A stretch of 64,000 nt of DNA from Pirellula staleyi DSM 6068. Its GTDB lineage: Bacteria > Planctomycetota > Planctomycetia > Pirellulales > Pirellulaceae. Below are positions 54,426-63,191 of the stretch, piece by piece. The DNA lies in assembly GCA_945875845.1 (NCBI GenBank), contig CAMCMB010000006.1, forward strand, positions 62,001 to 126,000. Direction: 5' to 3'. A program made the position numbers and the translations under genes. Every line of letters begins with the position of its first letter. The first letter of the stretch is position 1. The notes beneath the pieces were generated by a model, which saw only the letters and a list, made by a program, of their open reading frames with translations, was not told the DNA's origin and ran no database searches.

Positions 54426-55589
54426 TCATGCATCGAGGTGAACACAACTTGGAGGGCAGTCACCTTTAACGATCCATTGATAGACCGACAAAAGTTGTTC
54501 CGCGATTCTTGGCCAAGTAAAGCTCTCGGCAATGAGTCGCTTTCCTTTTCGTCCCATTTCCGCTTGTTCACGATCCGTTTGGTCGAAGAATTGCAGAAGC
54601 CCTTTCGCAATCGACTCTGCGGTAATGTCGACCTGGATTGCGCAGCCATTTCGGAAGCCAATATCTAGATTGCATTGTGGAGTCATAATCACAGGAAGTC
54701 CTGACTCCCAGGCTTCCAGAACGGCAATTGGCAAACCTTCACTTTTAGAAGGTAATACAAAGAGCCGTCCTTCATCCAGAACTTTTTGCTTTTCTGCACC
54801 GAACAAAGGACCGGTCATCGAAACACATCGTTCGAGGGACATTGTTCGAACCAGTGATTCCAGTTCTCGTTCATGCCCTCCATCATCCCATCCAATAATC
54901 CTGAGATGCCAAGTTTTCAGAATCTCTTCCGGCATCGTACTCCAAGCTTTAATAAGATTGACAAGGCCTTTCTTGGGGTGCAAGCGTCCAATAAATACCA
55001 CTTCATTTTTCTTATGAACGGATATGCTTACGTTTCGATCCTCAACGCCGTTTGGTAGGATGCAAATAGGATTCTTGAGACCGAGATTCCTAATGTCATT
55101 CAACTCTTTTTCGTTAAGGGCATGAATACATGCGGCCGTTTCAAGCATTTTTCTCTCGAATAGCCGAAGTATTAGCTTCTTCTTCCACGAACTATTTCGG
55201 AGAGCCCATCCTTCTAACATGCCGTGCGGTGAAACCAACGTGGGCTTTCGGTGTTCGAACTGAAACCGACGTGTCAAAAAGGATGGATACTGCCATAAGC
55301 CATGCAAATGCACTAAATCAACATTCCGTGATTTCTCATTTACAAATTTTGCAAGTTCAGGCGATCGTCGGTAGAATTTCGGAAAAATTGAGGGAAATGC
55401 ATTGGCATTAATATTTTCCCACTCATGACGATCTATGCTCCATCTCGAGTCCTCGACTCCTGCCGCGATAACTTCAACGCCCAATCTCTGACAGTGTATC
55501 GCTTGTGAGCGTTGGACTCCGTAGACACCACCAGCCGCGTTTGAAAGGGATGAGCAAAGCGTCAAAACGCGAAGACTAGTAGAAGGCAT
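54426..55589 (-). CDS. Glycosyltransferase family 4
   Basis: A 387-residue GT-B glycosyltransferase. The N-lobe starts LTLCSSLSNAAGGVYGVQRS and includes VDLVHLHGLWQYPSFLTRRF at about 89-108 and VSPHGMLEGWALRNSSWKKK, common in transferases of surface polysaccharide synthesis. The C-lobe begins EVVFIGRLHPKKGLVNLIKA (about 215) and contains RLFVLPSKSEGLPIAVLEAWE, with the E-x7-E donor-binding pair, and SGLPVIMTPQCN. It probably acts at the inner face of the cytoplasmic membrane on a lipid-linked glycan. Donor sugar and linkage are unknown. It is separated by about 120 bases from genes on either side, so it could have its own promoter within the cluster. Confidence 0.88.
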   Translation of the reverse strand: MPSTSLRVLTLCSSLSNAAGGVYGVQRSQAIHCQRLGVEVIAAGVEDSRWSIDRHEWENINANAFPSIFPKFYRRSPELAKFVNEKSRNVDLVHLHGLWQYPSFLTRRFQFEHRKPTLVSPHGMLEGWALRNSSWKKKLILRLFERKMLETAACIHALNEKELNDIRNLGLKNPICILPNGVEDRNVSISVHKKNEVVFIGRLHPKKGLVNLIKAWSTMPEEILKTWHLRIIGWDDGGHERELESLVRTMSLERCVSMTGPLFGAEKQKVLDEGRLFVLPSKSEGLPIAVLEAWESGLPVIMTPQCNLDIGFRNGCAIQVDITAESIAKGLLQFFDQTDREQAEMGRKGKRLIAESFTWPRIAEQLLSVYQWIVKGDCPPSCVHLDA

Positions 55590-55715
55590 GCTAGATTGTT
55601 CGATTGCAATTTTTACAACAACTTCAAAATAGGATTTTGACTATTTGATAGTTGAGGCCATTTGACATTAGGAACGTCTAAAGTAGTAAAGTAGTTTTTT
55701 TCTAAGCAATCGACA

Positions 55716-56384
55716 TCAACCATTAAACAGAATGGTCGCTTCGGAAACAAAAAATTGAGACGGCGCAAAATCAGTTATGGTAGTAACACTCTTTCCATTT
55801 GCTTTCGCGAAATCTAGAATACGCGACTTAGCAAGTGGAATGTCGCCACTTTCTGGTCCCGCTGACTTGTCGGAGTTGTCCAAGTATAGGATTCCCGTGG
55901 CAGAAAGTAGTTGGAAAGCTCCAGCAACACACTCGTCTCGATAGCGACCATCCACCATGATCAAGTCGAATGGCAAACTTCGATGTTCATCAGAAACACG
56001 GACATAGTCTTCAAGAGAGAGGCACAGTTTTCGAAGAACGTTCTGCCGATTTCCCAATTTCTTTCCGATCAAATCAAACCACTCGCTACTGTCTTCGTGG
56101 GATAGCAAGAATCCGCATCGATCAGCGTACCAAGTGGTTGAGGTTCCTGACCCAAATTCCAACACGCGAGACTTGGGATTTAAATGCTTCGATAGGATTG
56201 CCTGTCCATCGTAAGAAATCCATGGTTGGAGAGGGAGACTCTTAAAAACCACTCGTCGAATTCCTGAGATTACGGCGCGGGTGCCGTTTCGAACAATTCG
56301 GCTCACGGTTACTCGGTGCCCTAGATGATCATGCAAACGCGACTTTCTATCTGCTCCGCCTGCGATTAGCTTATTCAAAACCAC
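55716..56384 (-). CDS. SAM-dependent methyltransferase of the EPS cluster
   Basis: A 222-residue class I methyltransferase. The SAM-binding motif is RVLEFGSGTSTTWYADRCGF at about 72-91, with SHEDSSEWFDLIGKKLG as the second strand. SLPFDLIMVDGRYRDECVAG forms the catalytic-side acidic motif (about 136-155), and GILYLDNSDKSAG follows. The basic N-terminal 40 residues (RKSRLHDHLGHRVTVSRIVR) may help bind a membrane or an acidic substrate. Many such enzymes methylate sugar hydroxyls during polysaccharide synthesis; the acceptor here is not known. It lies between the glycosyltransferase and polymerase genes with about 120 bp gaps, on the same strand. Confidence 0.8.
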   Translation of the reverse strand: MVLNKLIAGGADRKSRLHDHLGHRVTVSRIVRNGTRAVISGIRRVVFKSLPLQPWISYDGQAILSKHLNPKSRVLEFGSGTSTTWYADRCGFLLSHEDSSEWFDLIGKKLGNRQNVLRKLCLSLEDYVRVSDEHRSLPFDLIMVDGRYRDECVAGAFQLLSATGILYLDNSDKSAGPESGDIPLAKSRILDFAKANGKSVTTITDFAPSQFFVSEATILFNG

Positions 56385-56505
56385 GATACCTCTTCCTCGT
56401 ATTTGCTCTCAACCGTAGTACGACCCTAATTCTCGGTTTCATTCAGAGAATTCAATGGTAAAAATGTCCGATATGGATCCGACTCAGCGCGTTGATTGAA
56501 CTTGC

Positions 56506-57801
56506 CTAAGTATATTGTAGCACAGCAGAGACTGTCTCGGATTTTTTCGCGACAAACCTCAATAGAACCAAAGGTATGACGATGTAGATTACACATGGGA
56601 CGAATGCCGCTTCAACTCCTTGCGCTATGAACCAATGAAGGCCAGCTGAAAGTCCCACATAGACGAGGCAATGCCGCGGGTCTCCAAATGCGATACATTT
56701 GGCGTAGAGATTCTCAAACGATCTCGCCAACCACCAAAAGAAAACGGGTGTTAGGAGGCCAAATTGCAAAAAAACATTCGCAATTCCGCCTGCTGCTGCT
56801 CCTCCGGACAAAGCACTGCCTACGACTTCAAATACATGGTTTCCCTGCATCGGTGACTCGAACCACCCAACGGTCAAATCTGGTTTATCGGGCCATATTT
56901 GGCGGGGAATCCAGCAAATCGCCAAGTTCACGTAAGTGGTGCCGTACTGATATAGTCCGTTTCTGTAGGACGTCGTAACCAGGTAGCAGTGATAAACAAA
57001 TTCGTTGTCATTGACATTTTTAGCCTTATGCAAAAGTGGGTCTGCTACATTTAATGATAATACTTTGCTCCACTGTTGATCCGAGGAGACGCTATAGTCT
57101 CGAATGGTAACAAAAAGTAACATCAAAAAGCCCGTGGCAGCGAGTCCCGACATCAATATGAAGCGGGAGGGCGGTCTCCGCAGCGCAAGAGAAGGTGTGA
57201 ACAGCAGAACAATTGCCATGGGAAACATCGGACCGCGTCGCACTGTAATGATGAATGGTACGAGGCATGCAATAGCGAGAATTCCCGTGCATATCAATTT
57301 AATTCTGCCTTCACGACCAGGCGTTTTTAGGGACGCCCAAAGCATCAATGCAATGGATGGATACGTGGCATGAAACGCCATATACCAATACGCAGTTGTT
57401 CCTCTCCAGTCTTTCTCTGACTGTGACGTGAAACTATAAGTGCCAGCGAAACCAATAATTGCCACGACCATGGAGAGATACCAGAGCGTGTTCCACTCGT
57501 AATCGACGGACGCCCCTTCATTTTTAAAGCATTTCACACTTGGCTGCGCAATCACAATAGCAATGTATGTGCATAATATGATAGCGAGCGACAAGACCTG
57601 ATCGGTGTTTGCGAGATAAGCTCCCATCTGATATTGGGCGTTGAAGTTTAGAAATATATAGAAATAGCTGCCAAGAAAGACCGAGGTGAACTTGAATGAA
57701 AGCAATTTCCTCGGAGTCGAAATGGAGGTAATGACAACGCTTGCAAACAGAAGCAAAATGGAAGTATTTAAAAAAAATATAACTAAGTTACTATCGGTCA
57801 T
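56506..57801 (-). CDS. Wzy-like oligosaccharide repeat-unit polymerase
   Basis: The 431-residue protein has about twelve hydrophobic segments and a long loop in the last third (about 255-345). This topology fits O-antigen/EPS polymerases, which join lipid-linked repeat units on the outer face of the membrane. Conserved sequence in this family is poor, so the call rests on topology, size and the cluster. Notable local features are MAFHATYPSIALMLWASLK near 143, FIITVRRGPMFPMAIVLLF (a basic RRG before a helix, about 184), and RNGLYQYGTTYVNLAICWIP in the loop. It sits 24 bases downstream of a glycosyltransferase gene and probably shares its message. Confidence 0.65.
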   Translation of the reverse strand: MTDSNLVIFFLNTSILLLFASVVITSISTPRKLLSFKFTSVFLGSYFYIFLNFNAQYQMGAYLANTDQVLSLAIILCTYIAIVIAQPSVKCFKNEGASVDYEWNTLWYLSMVVAIIGFAGTYSFTSQSEKDWRGTTAYWYMAFHATYPSIALMLWASLKTPGREGRIKLICTGILAIACLVPFIITVRRGPMFPMAIVLLFTPSLALRRPPSRFILMSGLAATGFLMLLFVTIRDYSVSSDQQWSKVLSLNVADPLLHKAKNVNDNEFVYHCYLVTTSYRNGLYQYGTTYVNLAICWIPRQIWPDKPDLTVGWFESPMQGNHVFEVVGSALSGGAAAGGIANVFLQFGLLTPVFFWWLARSFENLYAKCIAFGDPRHCLVYVGLSAGLHWFIAQGVEAAFVPCVIYIVIPLVLLRFVAKKSETVSAVLQYT

Positions 57802-57825
57802 CCGAAATATTATCCTAACGTGCTT

Positions 57826-59061
57826 TCATCTTGACGAGATTTCCTTTTCGAAAGCTACGATCAGCTTTCTTCCGTATTGGTCGATTGTAAGCTCACTGGC
57901 AAGTTTTTGCGAGTTTATCCCCATTTGGAGTCGGCTCGTTGCATCTTCTTTCATTAAGGTGATGTACTGGATAAATGCCTCAATATCGTTTGGATTTGCG
58001 ACGAACCCGTTTTCGCCATGTTCGACGATTGTACCGCTGTTGGGCGTGGTAATGATAGGGAGCCCCGCAGCCATCGCTTCCAATACTACGCCCGCAGATC
58101 CCTCACAGGTACTTGGAAAGAAAAAAACGTCGAATTCATTCAGGTGACGCTGGATCTGTGAACGTGCCACGGCTCCTGTAAAATCAACGTAAGGTCGGTA
58201 CTCGTCAATCCGTTGTTGATTAAGATAATTTCGCCCAACCATGGTAAACCGAACTCCTTTACCACTCATTTTCTTAGCAATCTCCATAAAGATTGGAGCG
58301 TTCTTCCTCAGATTCACTTGGCCAACAAAGCCAATCGTAAATGGATCTTTTCGTTTTTCGCAGTCCCTGCCATTGGATATGGATTCAAACTCGCCAGGAT
58401 AGGGTATCAAATCAATTCGGTTAGGATCGACACCGCAGGTAACTAGACCTTCCACTACATATCGAGAAGGAGCTACGATCCGATCTAAGTTTTCCCATGT
58501 TTTTTGTTCATTCTCGTGTACCAGATCGAACGCTTTATCTGACATGGGATTCTCCCATCCCGGCCATCGTTCTTGTTGATACTGTGCTTGCTGCCTTTCG
58601 ATAGCCGCAGGTGCAATCATTTGCTCCCCTACAACGACAACTCCCTTATCCCGGGTATGCTTACATAATCGAGGATGAATATTTCTCACGTAACCATACA
58701 TTCCATTTGCTTTTTGGGTTCCTTGTTTTTCAATCCACTGGGCGGTCTCCAAAGACATCCATTCAAAATACTCTTCATCCATTCGAAAGTGACGTTTTGC
58801 GATTGCTCCTCGAAGCATCAGCCAAGGATTTGACCGCACCATTTCGCTCGGAATGACGTGGCAGTACCTTTCAAGCATTTTTTGCCCGTACTTTGGCGAA
58901 ACCATTCTCATCCCCCACCCGACAAAGGCCTCCCAAGAGCCAGGCGGCGAATACCAAGAAGTAAACATGCTGTGCAAGCAACGCTCTCGATGGAGCGCTT
59001 GAGCGACGTCATAGTGTCGTCTCGATCCATCCATTATGTGAGCGACCCGGACCTCGTTCAT
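57826..59061 (-). CDS. Glycosyltransferase family 4
   Basis: A 411-residue GT-B glycosyltransferase. It lacks the usual glycine-rich N-terminal loop and opens VAHIMDGSRRHYDVAQALHR, then has a long N-lobe with few landmarks. The C-lobe is clear: DRIVAPSRYVVEGLVTCGVD, FTIGFVGQVNLRKNAPIFME (about 245), VRFTMVGRNYLNQQRI, VFFFPSTCEGSAGVVLEAMA (E-x7-E) and GLPIITTPNSGTIVEHGENG. The start overlaps the stop of the next glycosyltransferase gene upstream by four bases (59058-59061, ATGA), implying translational coupling. Donor and acceptor are unknown. The divergent N-lobe may mean an unusual acceptor, since acceptor binding is mostly in that lobe. Confidence 0.87.
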   Translation of the reverse strand: MNEVRVAHIMDGSRRHYDVAQALHRERCLHSMFTSWYSPPGSWEAFVGWGMRMVSPKYGQKMLERYCHVIPSEMVRSNPWLMLRGAIAKRHFRMDEEYFEWMSLETAQWIEKQGTQKANGMYGYVRNIHPRLCKHTRDKGVVVVGEQMIAPAAIERQQAQYQQERWPGWENPMSDKAFDLVHENEQKTWENLDRIVAPSRYVVEGLVTCGVDPNRIDLIPYPGEFESISNGRDCEKRKDPFTIGFVGQVNLRKNAPIFMEIAKKMSGKGVRFTMVGRNYLNQQRIDEYRPYVDFTGAVARSQIQRHLNEFDVFFFPSTCEGSAGVVLEAMAAGLPIITTPNSGTIVEHGENGFVANPNDIEAFIQYITLMKEDATSRLQMGINSQKLASELTIDQYGRKLIVAFEKEISSR

Positions 59062-60248
59062 GTTGAATAACTTTGCCCTTCAGCAAAACTTTGTCCAGAA
59101 CCGAAGGAAGTGCTCGTGTTTAGTAAAGCGCTCTCCCATTGCTTAGAGACAGTTGAGAAACCATAGCGATCCTCGGTCCATTTTCTTAGTCGGTTGCAAT
59201 CTATCTTCTCGCATCGGATCATAGATATCATCTTTAGTAGCCCAACCTCAAATGCACTCCAATCTGTCCCTTCCGTGATGATAACATCTTCGTTGTCCAA
59301 ACCAAGCTCTGCGGTTCCTCCTGCCGAAGTCGCAACGACGGGAATGCCCCTGGCCATCGCCTCAACCAAAACAAGGGGGAGTCCCTCGAAAAGCGATGGT
59401 AAGACAACCAAGTCAACGTGTTCGAGAACCTCGGAAAGCTGTGCATGATTGTACTCGCCATGAAATGAAACTCGGTCTATCAGGCCGCGATGCTTAACCT
59501 TTTGGACCAAAACATCTTTATAGCCAGAGCCGCAATCACCTCCATAGAAGTGTAGCTTGCTAAGTCGCAAAACACTACAATTCGTGCGTTCACTCCATAA
59601 ATCGATGAGCTGAGCTGGTCTTTTGTGATCGACAAGTCGTCCAAGAAAGGCCACGTTCAAATCTCGAGTTGGAGATTTGCGAACACGGGAAACCTCGGTA
59701 TCACTTGCTTCTCTCGAAGTTAGAAATGGAATTGTTTTGACCGGAATGTCAGGCAATAGCGTCTTAAGCTTGCGCGTTACTTCATTGGAGTTTCCAATGA
59801 TCTCGGTCATACTTGCGGCTACTCTGTGACCAAGAGACTCTCGCACTGGGCAATCCACAATTTCATGATAGATGCAATGACCTCCCAAAGCACAATACCT
59901 TTTTGCTACGAGATGCATTCTTCCTTCACCAATACAGTAGACAACGTCGAATGACCTATTCATCAACAGAGGCCACCCCCAAATGGATACCGCTTTGCCT
60001 AAAAACGAAAGCCTACCAAAGCCAAACGGGGGAACAATGATTCGAACGCCTTTTGCCCTAAGTGTATTGAGTGACAACGCGTCCCAATTGGTTGCTGCGG
60101 CGGCGATTGTCACATCCGCCCCTTTGCTCTTTAGAATCTCACAAAGAATCGTAACGTGTGTCTGCGGCCCGCCCACAGCCAATCCGCCGCTGATGAGTAT
60201 CTTCTTCGACTTAGGCACCTTCACCGTAAAATCACCCTCAAAAGCCAT
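59058..60248 (-). CDS. Glycosyltransferase family 4
   Basis: A 396-residue GT-B glycosyltransferase. The N-lobe has KKILISGGLAVGGPQTHVTI (about 14-33), a typical glycine-rich acceptor-side loop, and DVVYCIGEGRMHLVAKRYCA. The C-lobe has LNVAFLGRLVDHKRPAQLID at about 211. It continues with HVDLVVLPSLFEGLPLVLVE (with E-x7-E) and AMARGIPVVATSAGGTAELG. It is the middle member of an overlapping series: its end overlaps the 57.8 kb gene by four bases, and its start overlaps the family 2 glycosyltransferase gene by 28 bases. It probably adds one sugar of the repeat unit. The donor cannot be told from sequence. Confidence 0.88.
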   Translation of the reverse strand: MAFEGDFTVKVPKSKKILISGGLAVGGPQTHVTILCEILKSKGADVTIAAAATNWDALSLNTLRAKGVRIIVPPFGFGRLSFLGKAVSIWGWPLLMNRSFDVVYCIGEGRMHLVAKRYCALGGHCIYHEIVDCPVRESLGHRVAASMTEIIGNSNEVTRKLKTLLPDIPVKTIPFLTSREASDTEVSRVRKSPTRDLNVAFLGRLVDHKRPAQLIDLWSERTNCSVLRLSKLHFYGGDCGSGYKDVLVQKVKHRGLIDRVSFHGEYNHAQLSEVLEHVDLVVLPSLFEGLPLVLVEAMARGIPVVATSAGGTAELGLDNEDVIITEGTDWSAFEVGLLKMISMIRCEKIDCNRLRKWTEDRYGFSTVSKQWESALLNTSTSFGSGQSFAEGQSYST

Positions 60249-61279
60249 TTTGGAACAAGCCTAGAAGCTAAAGCAATACTGACAGCGCAGGCGATGGCCA
60301 GGGTAGACCCATTGTAGCAATTCACTAGATTCCTTACCCTAAGGTCGGAGTAGGTTCCCCGCTTTCCTTTGCAAAGTCCGGAACGCTCAAGCAGCACAGC
60401 TCTCGGAATACTTCGAAGATTAACACTGTAAAAAAGCAAATTTTCAATCTGGCCCCCTTGATGGCGCAGATGCCCTTCTGTTTGGATTCTTGCCATATCG
60501 ACTGCTGTCGCTCGAGCTTGACAATCCCCAATGCGGCGATCGGAATCATCAACCTCTAGGCACGAAAGATTTCGGAAATGGACCCGTTTTCCTCGCATGA
60601 TTTCAAACCATACCGCAGTGTGTGGATAAATAGAATGTAAAAATCGAGGATGGAAGTGTTGCAGGTAGGCCGTTCTTCTGAAAATAAAATTACCAATAAA
60701 CGTAGGATGGAACTTGCCAAGTTGCATCAAGGACTCGCGAACATCTTGGAAGATAACATCTTGACTAGACGCCGTTTTGCGCCACTCACTACTACAATCT
60801 GCATTCTTCAGGTTTAGGATCACGAGTGTATCTGCATCGAAACCTAAGCATACCTTCAGCAAATCAACCACCCCACGAGGTACAAATAGGTCGTCGTCCC
60901 CAAGCAGAAAAACAAATTCGCCAGATGCAAGTCGAACGGCAGCATCCATATTGATCGAGAATCCTTGATTCTCTGGAAACCGAACGACAGAAATCCGTAG
61001 GTTTGGATTTTCGTCCACAATCCGACCAATAACCGAGGGTGTATCATCCGTTGATCCGTTGTCGCTAATACAGATCTCAACCTGATCTCCCAGTTGGTCC
61101 GTCTCAATTTGACCTGCTAAAATCGATAGGGTTTTCTGTAAAAAGTTGCTTCTATTCCAAGTTGGAATACAGATACTTAGTTTCGCGGATTTCTCGGCCA
61201 CTGGTAGCCGTGTCACTTTAAGCTGATCTTTCCAATTTGACTTCAGTTTCCGATGGTTTCGGTATGCTCCATCTTTCAA
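60221..61279 (-). CDS. Glycosyltransferase family 2
   Basis: The protein has 352 residues in the longest form and is a GT-A fold glycosyltransferase. The catalytic domain starts KLSICIPTWNRSNFLQKTLS at about 33. VEICISDNGSTDDTPSVIGR, the nucleotide-binding block, follows, then GFSINMDAAVRLASGEFVFL and the metal-binding D-x-D as LGDDDLFVPRGVV (about 124-136). The C-terminus is hydrophobic (ALASRLVPKWLLRVILR), suggesting membrane attachment. Start choice is uncertain: the ATG at 61279 overlaps the acyltransferase gene by 62 bases. A GTG at 61212-61214, three bases after that gene's stop, with GGAAAG upstream, would give a protein 22 residues shorter and a tidier junction. Confidence 0.87.
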   Translation of the reverse strand: MKDGAYRNHRKLKSNWKDQLKVTRLPVAEKSAKLSICIPTWNRSNFLQKTLSILAGQIETDQLGDQVEICISDNGSTDDTPSVIGRIVDENPNLRISVVRFPENQGFSINMDAAVRLASGEFVFLLGDDDLFVPRGVVDLLKVCLGFDADTLVILNLKNADCSSEWRKTASSQDVIFQDVRESLMQLGKFHPTFIGNFIFRRTAYLQHFHPRFLHSIYPHTAVWFEIMRGKRVHFRNLSCLEVDDSDRRIGDCQARATAVDMARIQTEGHLRHQGGQIENLLFYSVNLRSIPRAVLLERSGLCKGKRGTYSDLRVRNLVNCYNGSTLAIACAVSIALASRLVPKWLLRVILR

Positions 61280-62366
61280 CTAGTTGAAAAAAGACGTAAG
61301 CGAAAATGAGACTCACAACGACTCCTGCCAAAGTCATCCATAGCGTCTCGTACTTATAGTTTGGATCATCCGGTGAAACTAGCCGGTGGAAAATCAGTAG
61401 TAGCGGGGCATGCACAGCGTAGAGGGAGTAGCTAAACACGCCAATTGCGGCAAAAAACCCTCCAGTTCGCTTGCGCCAAATCTTCTCACCCCACGGAGAC
61501 AAGCTAGTTCTTAACAAACTTGCAAAAAGGATCGCCCAGAAGATTTCCGCCAGCAAGTAGTAATTCATCAGCGACAGGTAAACACCAATAGTTAGCGCTA
61601 CAATGCTCGATGAGAACCAAGCTTTGTCCCCCGCATCCTTGCATCTTCCTGCTTCAACTTCCGCAAGATAGAAGCCCATCGTCCAAGTAAACCAATAAGG
61701 TAGGAAAATGGGTCCTCGCGCGGAGCGATTCGCAAGCAGGCTTTCAAATCCGAACAATATTTCACATAGGGTGTAGAGTAGGGATATGAAAAACGTCAAG
61801 GCAAGCACGCGAGTCGGTCCAAACCGAAAGGACAATGCGTAAAGCAATGGGTACATTGCGTAGAGATGAATCTCCATTGCCAGCGTCCAGAACACACCAT
61901 TGCTGCCAAACGAAGGAGCTGCATAGCCTTGAAGTGTCAATAAACTAATTAAGAAAGTGGATGCCGAATTGTCCTGGTTGGGGACAGAATGCCCGGACAT
62001 GGCTTGGAGCCAATAATCTATCAAGGCCGTAAGTAGTAGAGCACAAACATATGTTGGGAAAATTCGCCAGAACCGACGACCTGCAAACTTGGCAAGGTCG
62101 AAATCTCTCGGTTTAGTAGTGGCGAGATTGCGTGCGCCGCGCCTATGTATACAGTATCCTGACAGAACGAAGAATAGAGTAACTCCAAGGCCGCCGAAGT
62201 TAAAGGGTGCGGTCAAATATCCAATCCAAGCATTCAGATTAGGCGTTAGGCCATGTTCTCGGTAGGTGGCTCCAATCCCAACCCAAAAAGCCGACCGAGC
62301 GTGATAGACAAGCACCGCCAACGCGGCCAAACCTCGAAGCCCATCAATTGCATTCAACCTTCTCAT
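61218..62366 (-). CDS. Acyltransferase-3 family membrane O-acyltransferase
   Basis: This 382-residue protein has about ten membrane helices and belongs to the OafA/YrhL-type family that acetylates or otherwise acylates surface glycans, usually from acetyl-CoA. The family start is clear: MRRLNAIDGLRGLAALAVLV followed by YHAR, with the conserved histidine at residue 22. GGLGVTLFFVLSGYCIHRRG (about 77-96) and KFAGRRFWRIFPTYVCALLL, with the R-x-R-R-x-x-R-I-x-P motif, follow. No SGNH domain is attached, so this is the short form. With the WcaF-like enzyme it makes two independent acyl-group donors in the cluster. Its 3' end overlaps the family 2 glycosyltransferase gene depending on that gene's start. 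Confidence 0.92.
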   Translation of the reverse strand: MRRLNAIDGLRGLAALAVLVYHARSAFWVGIGATYREHGLTPNLNAWIGYLTAPFNFGGLGVTLFFVLSGYCIHRRGARNLATTKPRDFDLAKFAGRRFWRIFPTYVCALLLTALIDYWLQAMSGHSVPNQDNSASTFLISLLTLQGYAAPSFGSNGVFWTLAMEIHLYAMYPLLYALSFRFGPTRVLALTFFISLLYTLCEILFGFESLLANRSARGPIFLPYWFTWTMGFYLAEVEAGRCKDAGDKAWFSSSIVALTIGVYLSLMNYYLLAEIFWAILFASLLRTSLSPWGEKIWRKRTGGFFAAIGVFSYSLYAVHAPLLLIFHRLVSPDDPNYKYETLWMTLAGVVVSLIFAYVFFQLVERWSIPKPSETEVKLERSA

Positions 62367-62449
62367 AGGGTCTTCTCGTCACGTCGGCTCAGATCGCGAC
62401 GACTATTTATCGTACAAGTTGGCATAAGAGCTGCGAGATTGTCGGTTGT

Positions 62450-63106
62450 TTAGACTGGCTTCCGGTAAAGAATTCCAATCGTTGATGATAATTGGTGAAT
62501 AAAGCTAGGCAGCCTTATGTTCGTGAATGGTGCCGGATCCCGCCCGCCCCATAATTCGCCTTGCACAATAAGACCAGCCTCACTGCCGATGCGATGCAAG
62601 TCGATTCTTGCAAGCGGTGTGATGTGGGCCGGATAACTACTGTCCTGAAAGTACCTGTGCTGACCTCTAAGAGCAAAAGCCATTATGCTCCAGAGGTTGT
62701 GAATATTGGGAGTTGTAATAAAAATATACCCACCCGGTCTTACCAGTCTCGCCATCTCTCGAACGAAGTGCCTTGGGTTCTCTATATGCTCTATCACCTC
62801 CAACGAGAATGCAAAGTCAACGGTGTCGTCCTCAATGGGCCACACGAGGTTCAAGTCGCATTGTTTCGCAGAGATTCGAGGTGGCAAATCAACTCGATCG
62901 TGGGCGTTGTAATCGAGGAGCGTTACCGAGGTGAACGTTTCCATAAGCATTCGAGCAAGCGCCCCTTCGCCCCCTCCCACGTCCAGAGCGAGTCGCCTTG
63001 GAGAAGTCTCGGGAACAAGCCGGATCGCATTCATTGCCATTTCTTTTGTATGATCTGGCGAGACGCCTTTTTCTTGTTTCCCAATCAGCATTTTTGATTG
63101 TAACAT
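62450..63106 (-). CDS. SAM-dependent methyltransferase (Methyltransf_11 type)
   Basis: A 218-residue class I methyltransferase. The SAM-binding motif is RLALDVGGGEGALARMLMET at about 37-56, with SVTLLDYNAHDRVDLPPRIS as the acidic second strand. The third motif is DDTVDFAFSLEVIEHIENPR and then MARLVRPGGYIFITTPNIHN (about 125-144). The last part (HITPLARIDLHRIGSEAGLI) is typical of methyltransferases in surface polysaccharide clusters. It may methylate a sugar or a lipid-linked intermediate. The first ATG is at 63106; Met6 (MLIGKQEKG) is a possible alternative start. It lies 83 bases upstream of the acyltransferase gene. Confidence 0.83.
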   Translation of the reverse strand: MLQSKMLIGKQEKGVSPDHTKEMAMNAIRLVPETSPRRLALDVGGGEGALARMLMETFTSVTLLDYNAHDRVDLPPRISAKQCDLNLVWPIEDDTVDFAFSLEVIEHIENPRHFVREMARLVRPGGYIFITTPNIHNLWSIMAFALRGQHRYFQDSSYPAHITPLARIDLHRIGSEAGLIVQGELWGGRDPAPFTNIRLPSFIHQLSSTIGILYRKPV

Positions 63107-63191
63107 AGATATTCTCTCTGACTTTTTGTCGCTTCCGCAGAATATGCGGGTAAAAAAGCTTGATATGTTGGAAAGTCGAAACGCATCTCTT

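Noticed and set aside
54359-54661. A 100-codon ORF overlapping the 3' end of a glycosyltransferase gene
   Set aside because: It is an out-of-frame shadow of the glycosyltransferase.
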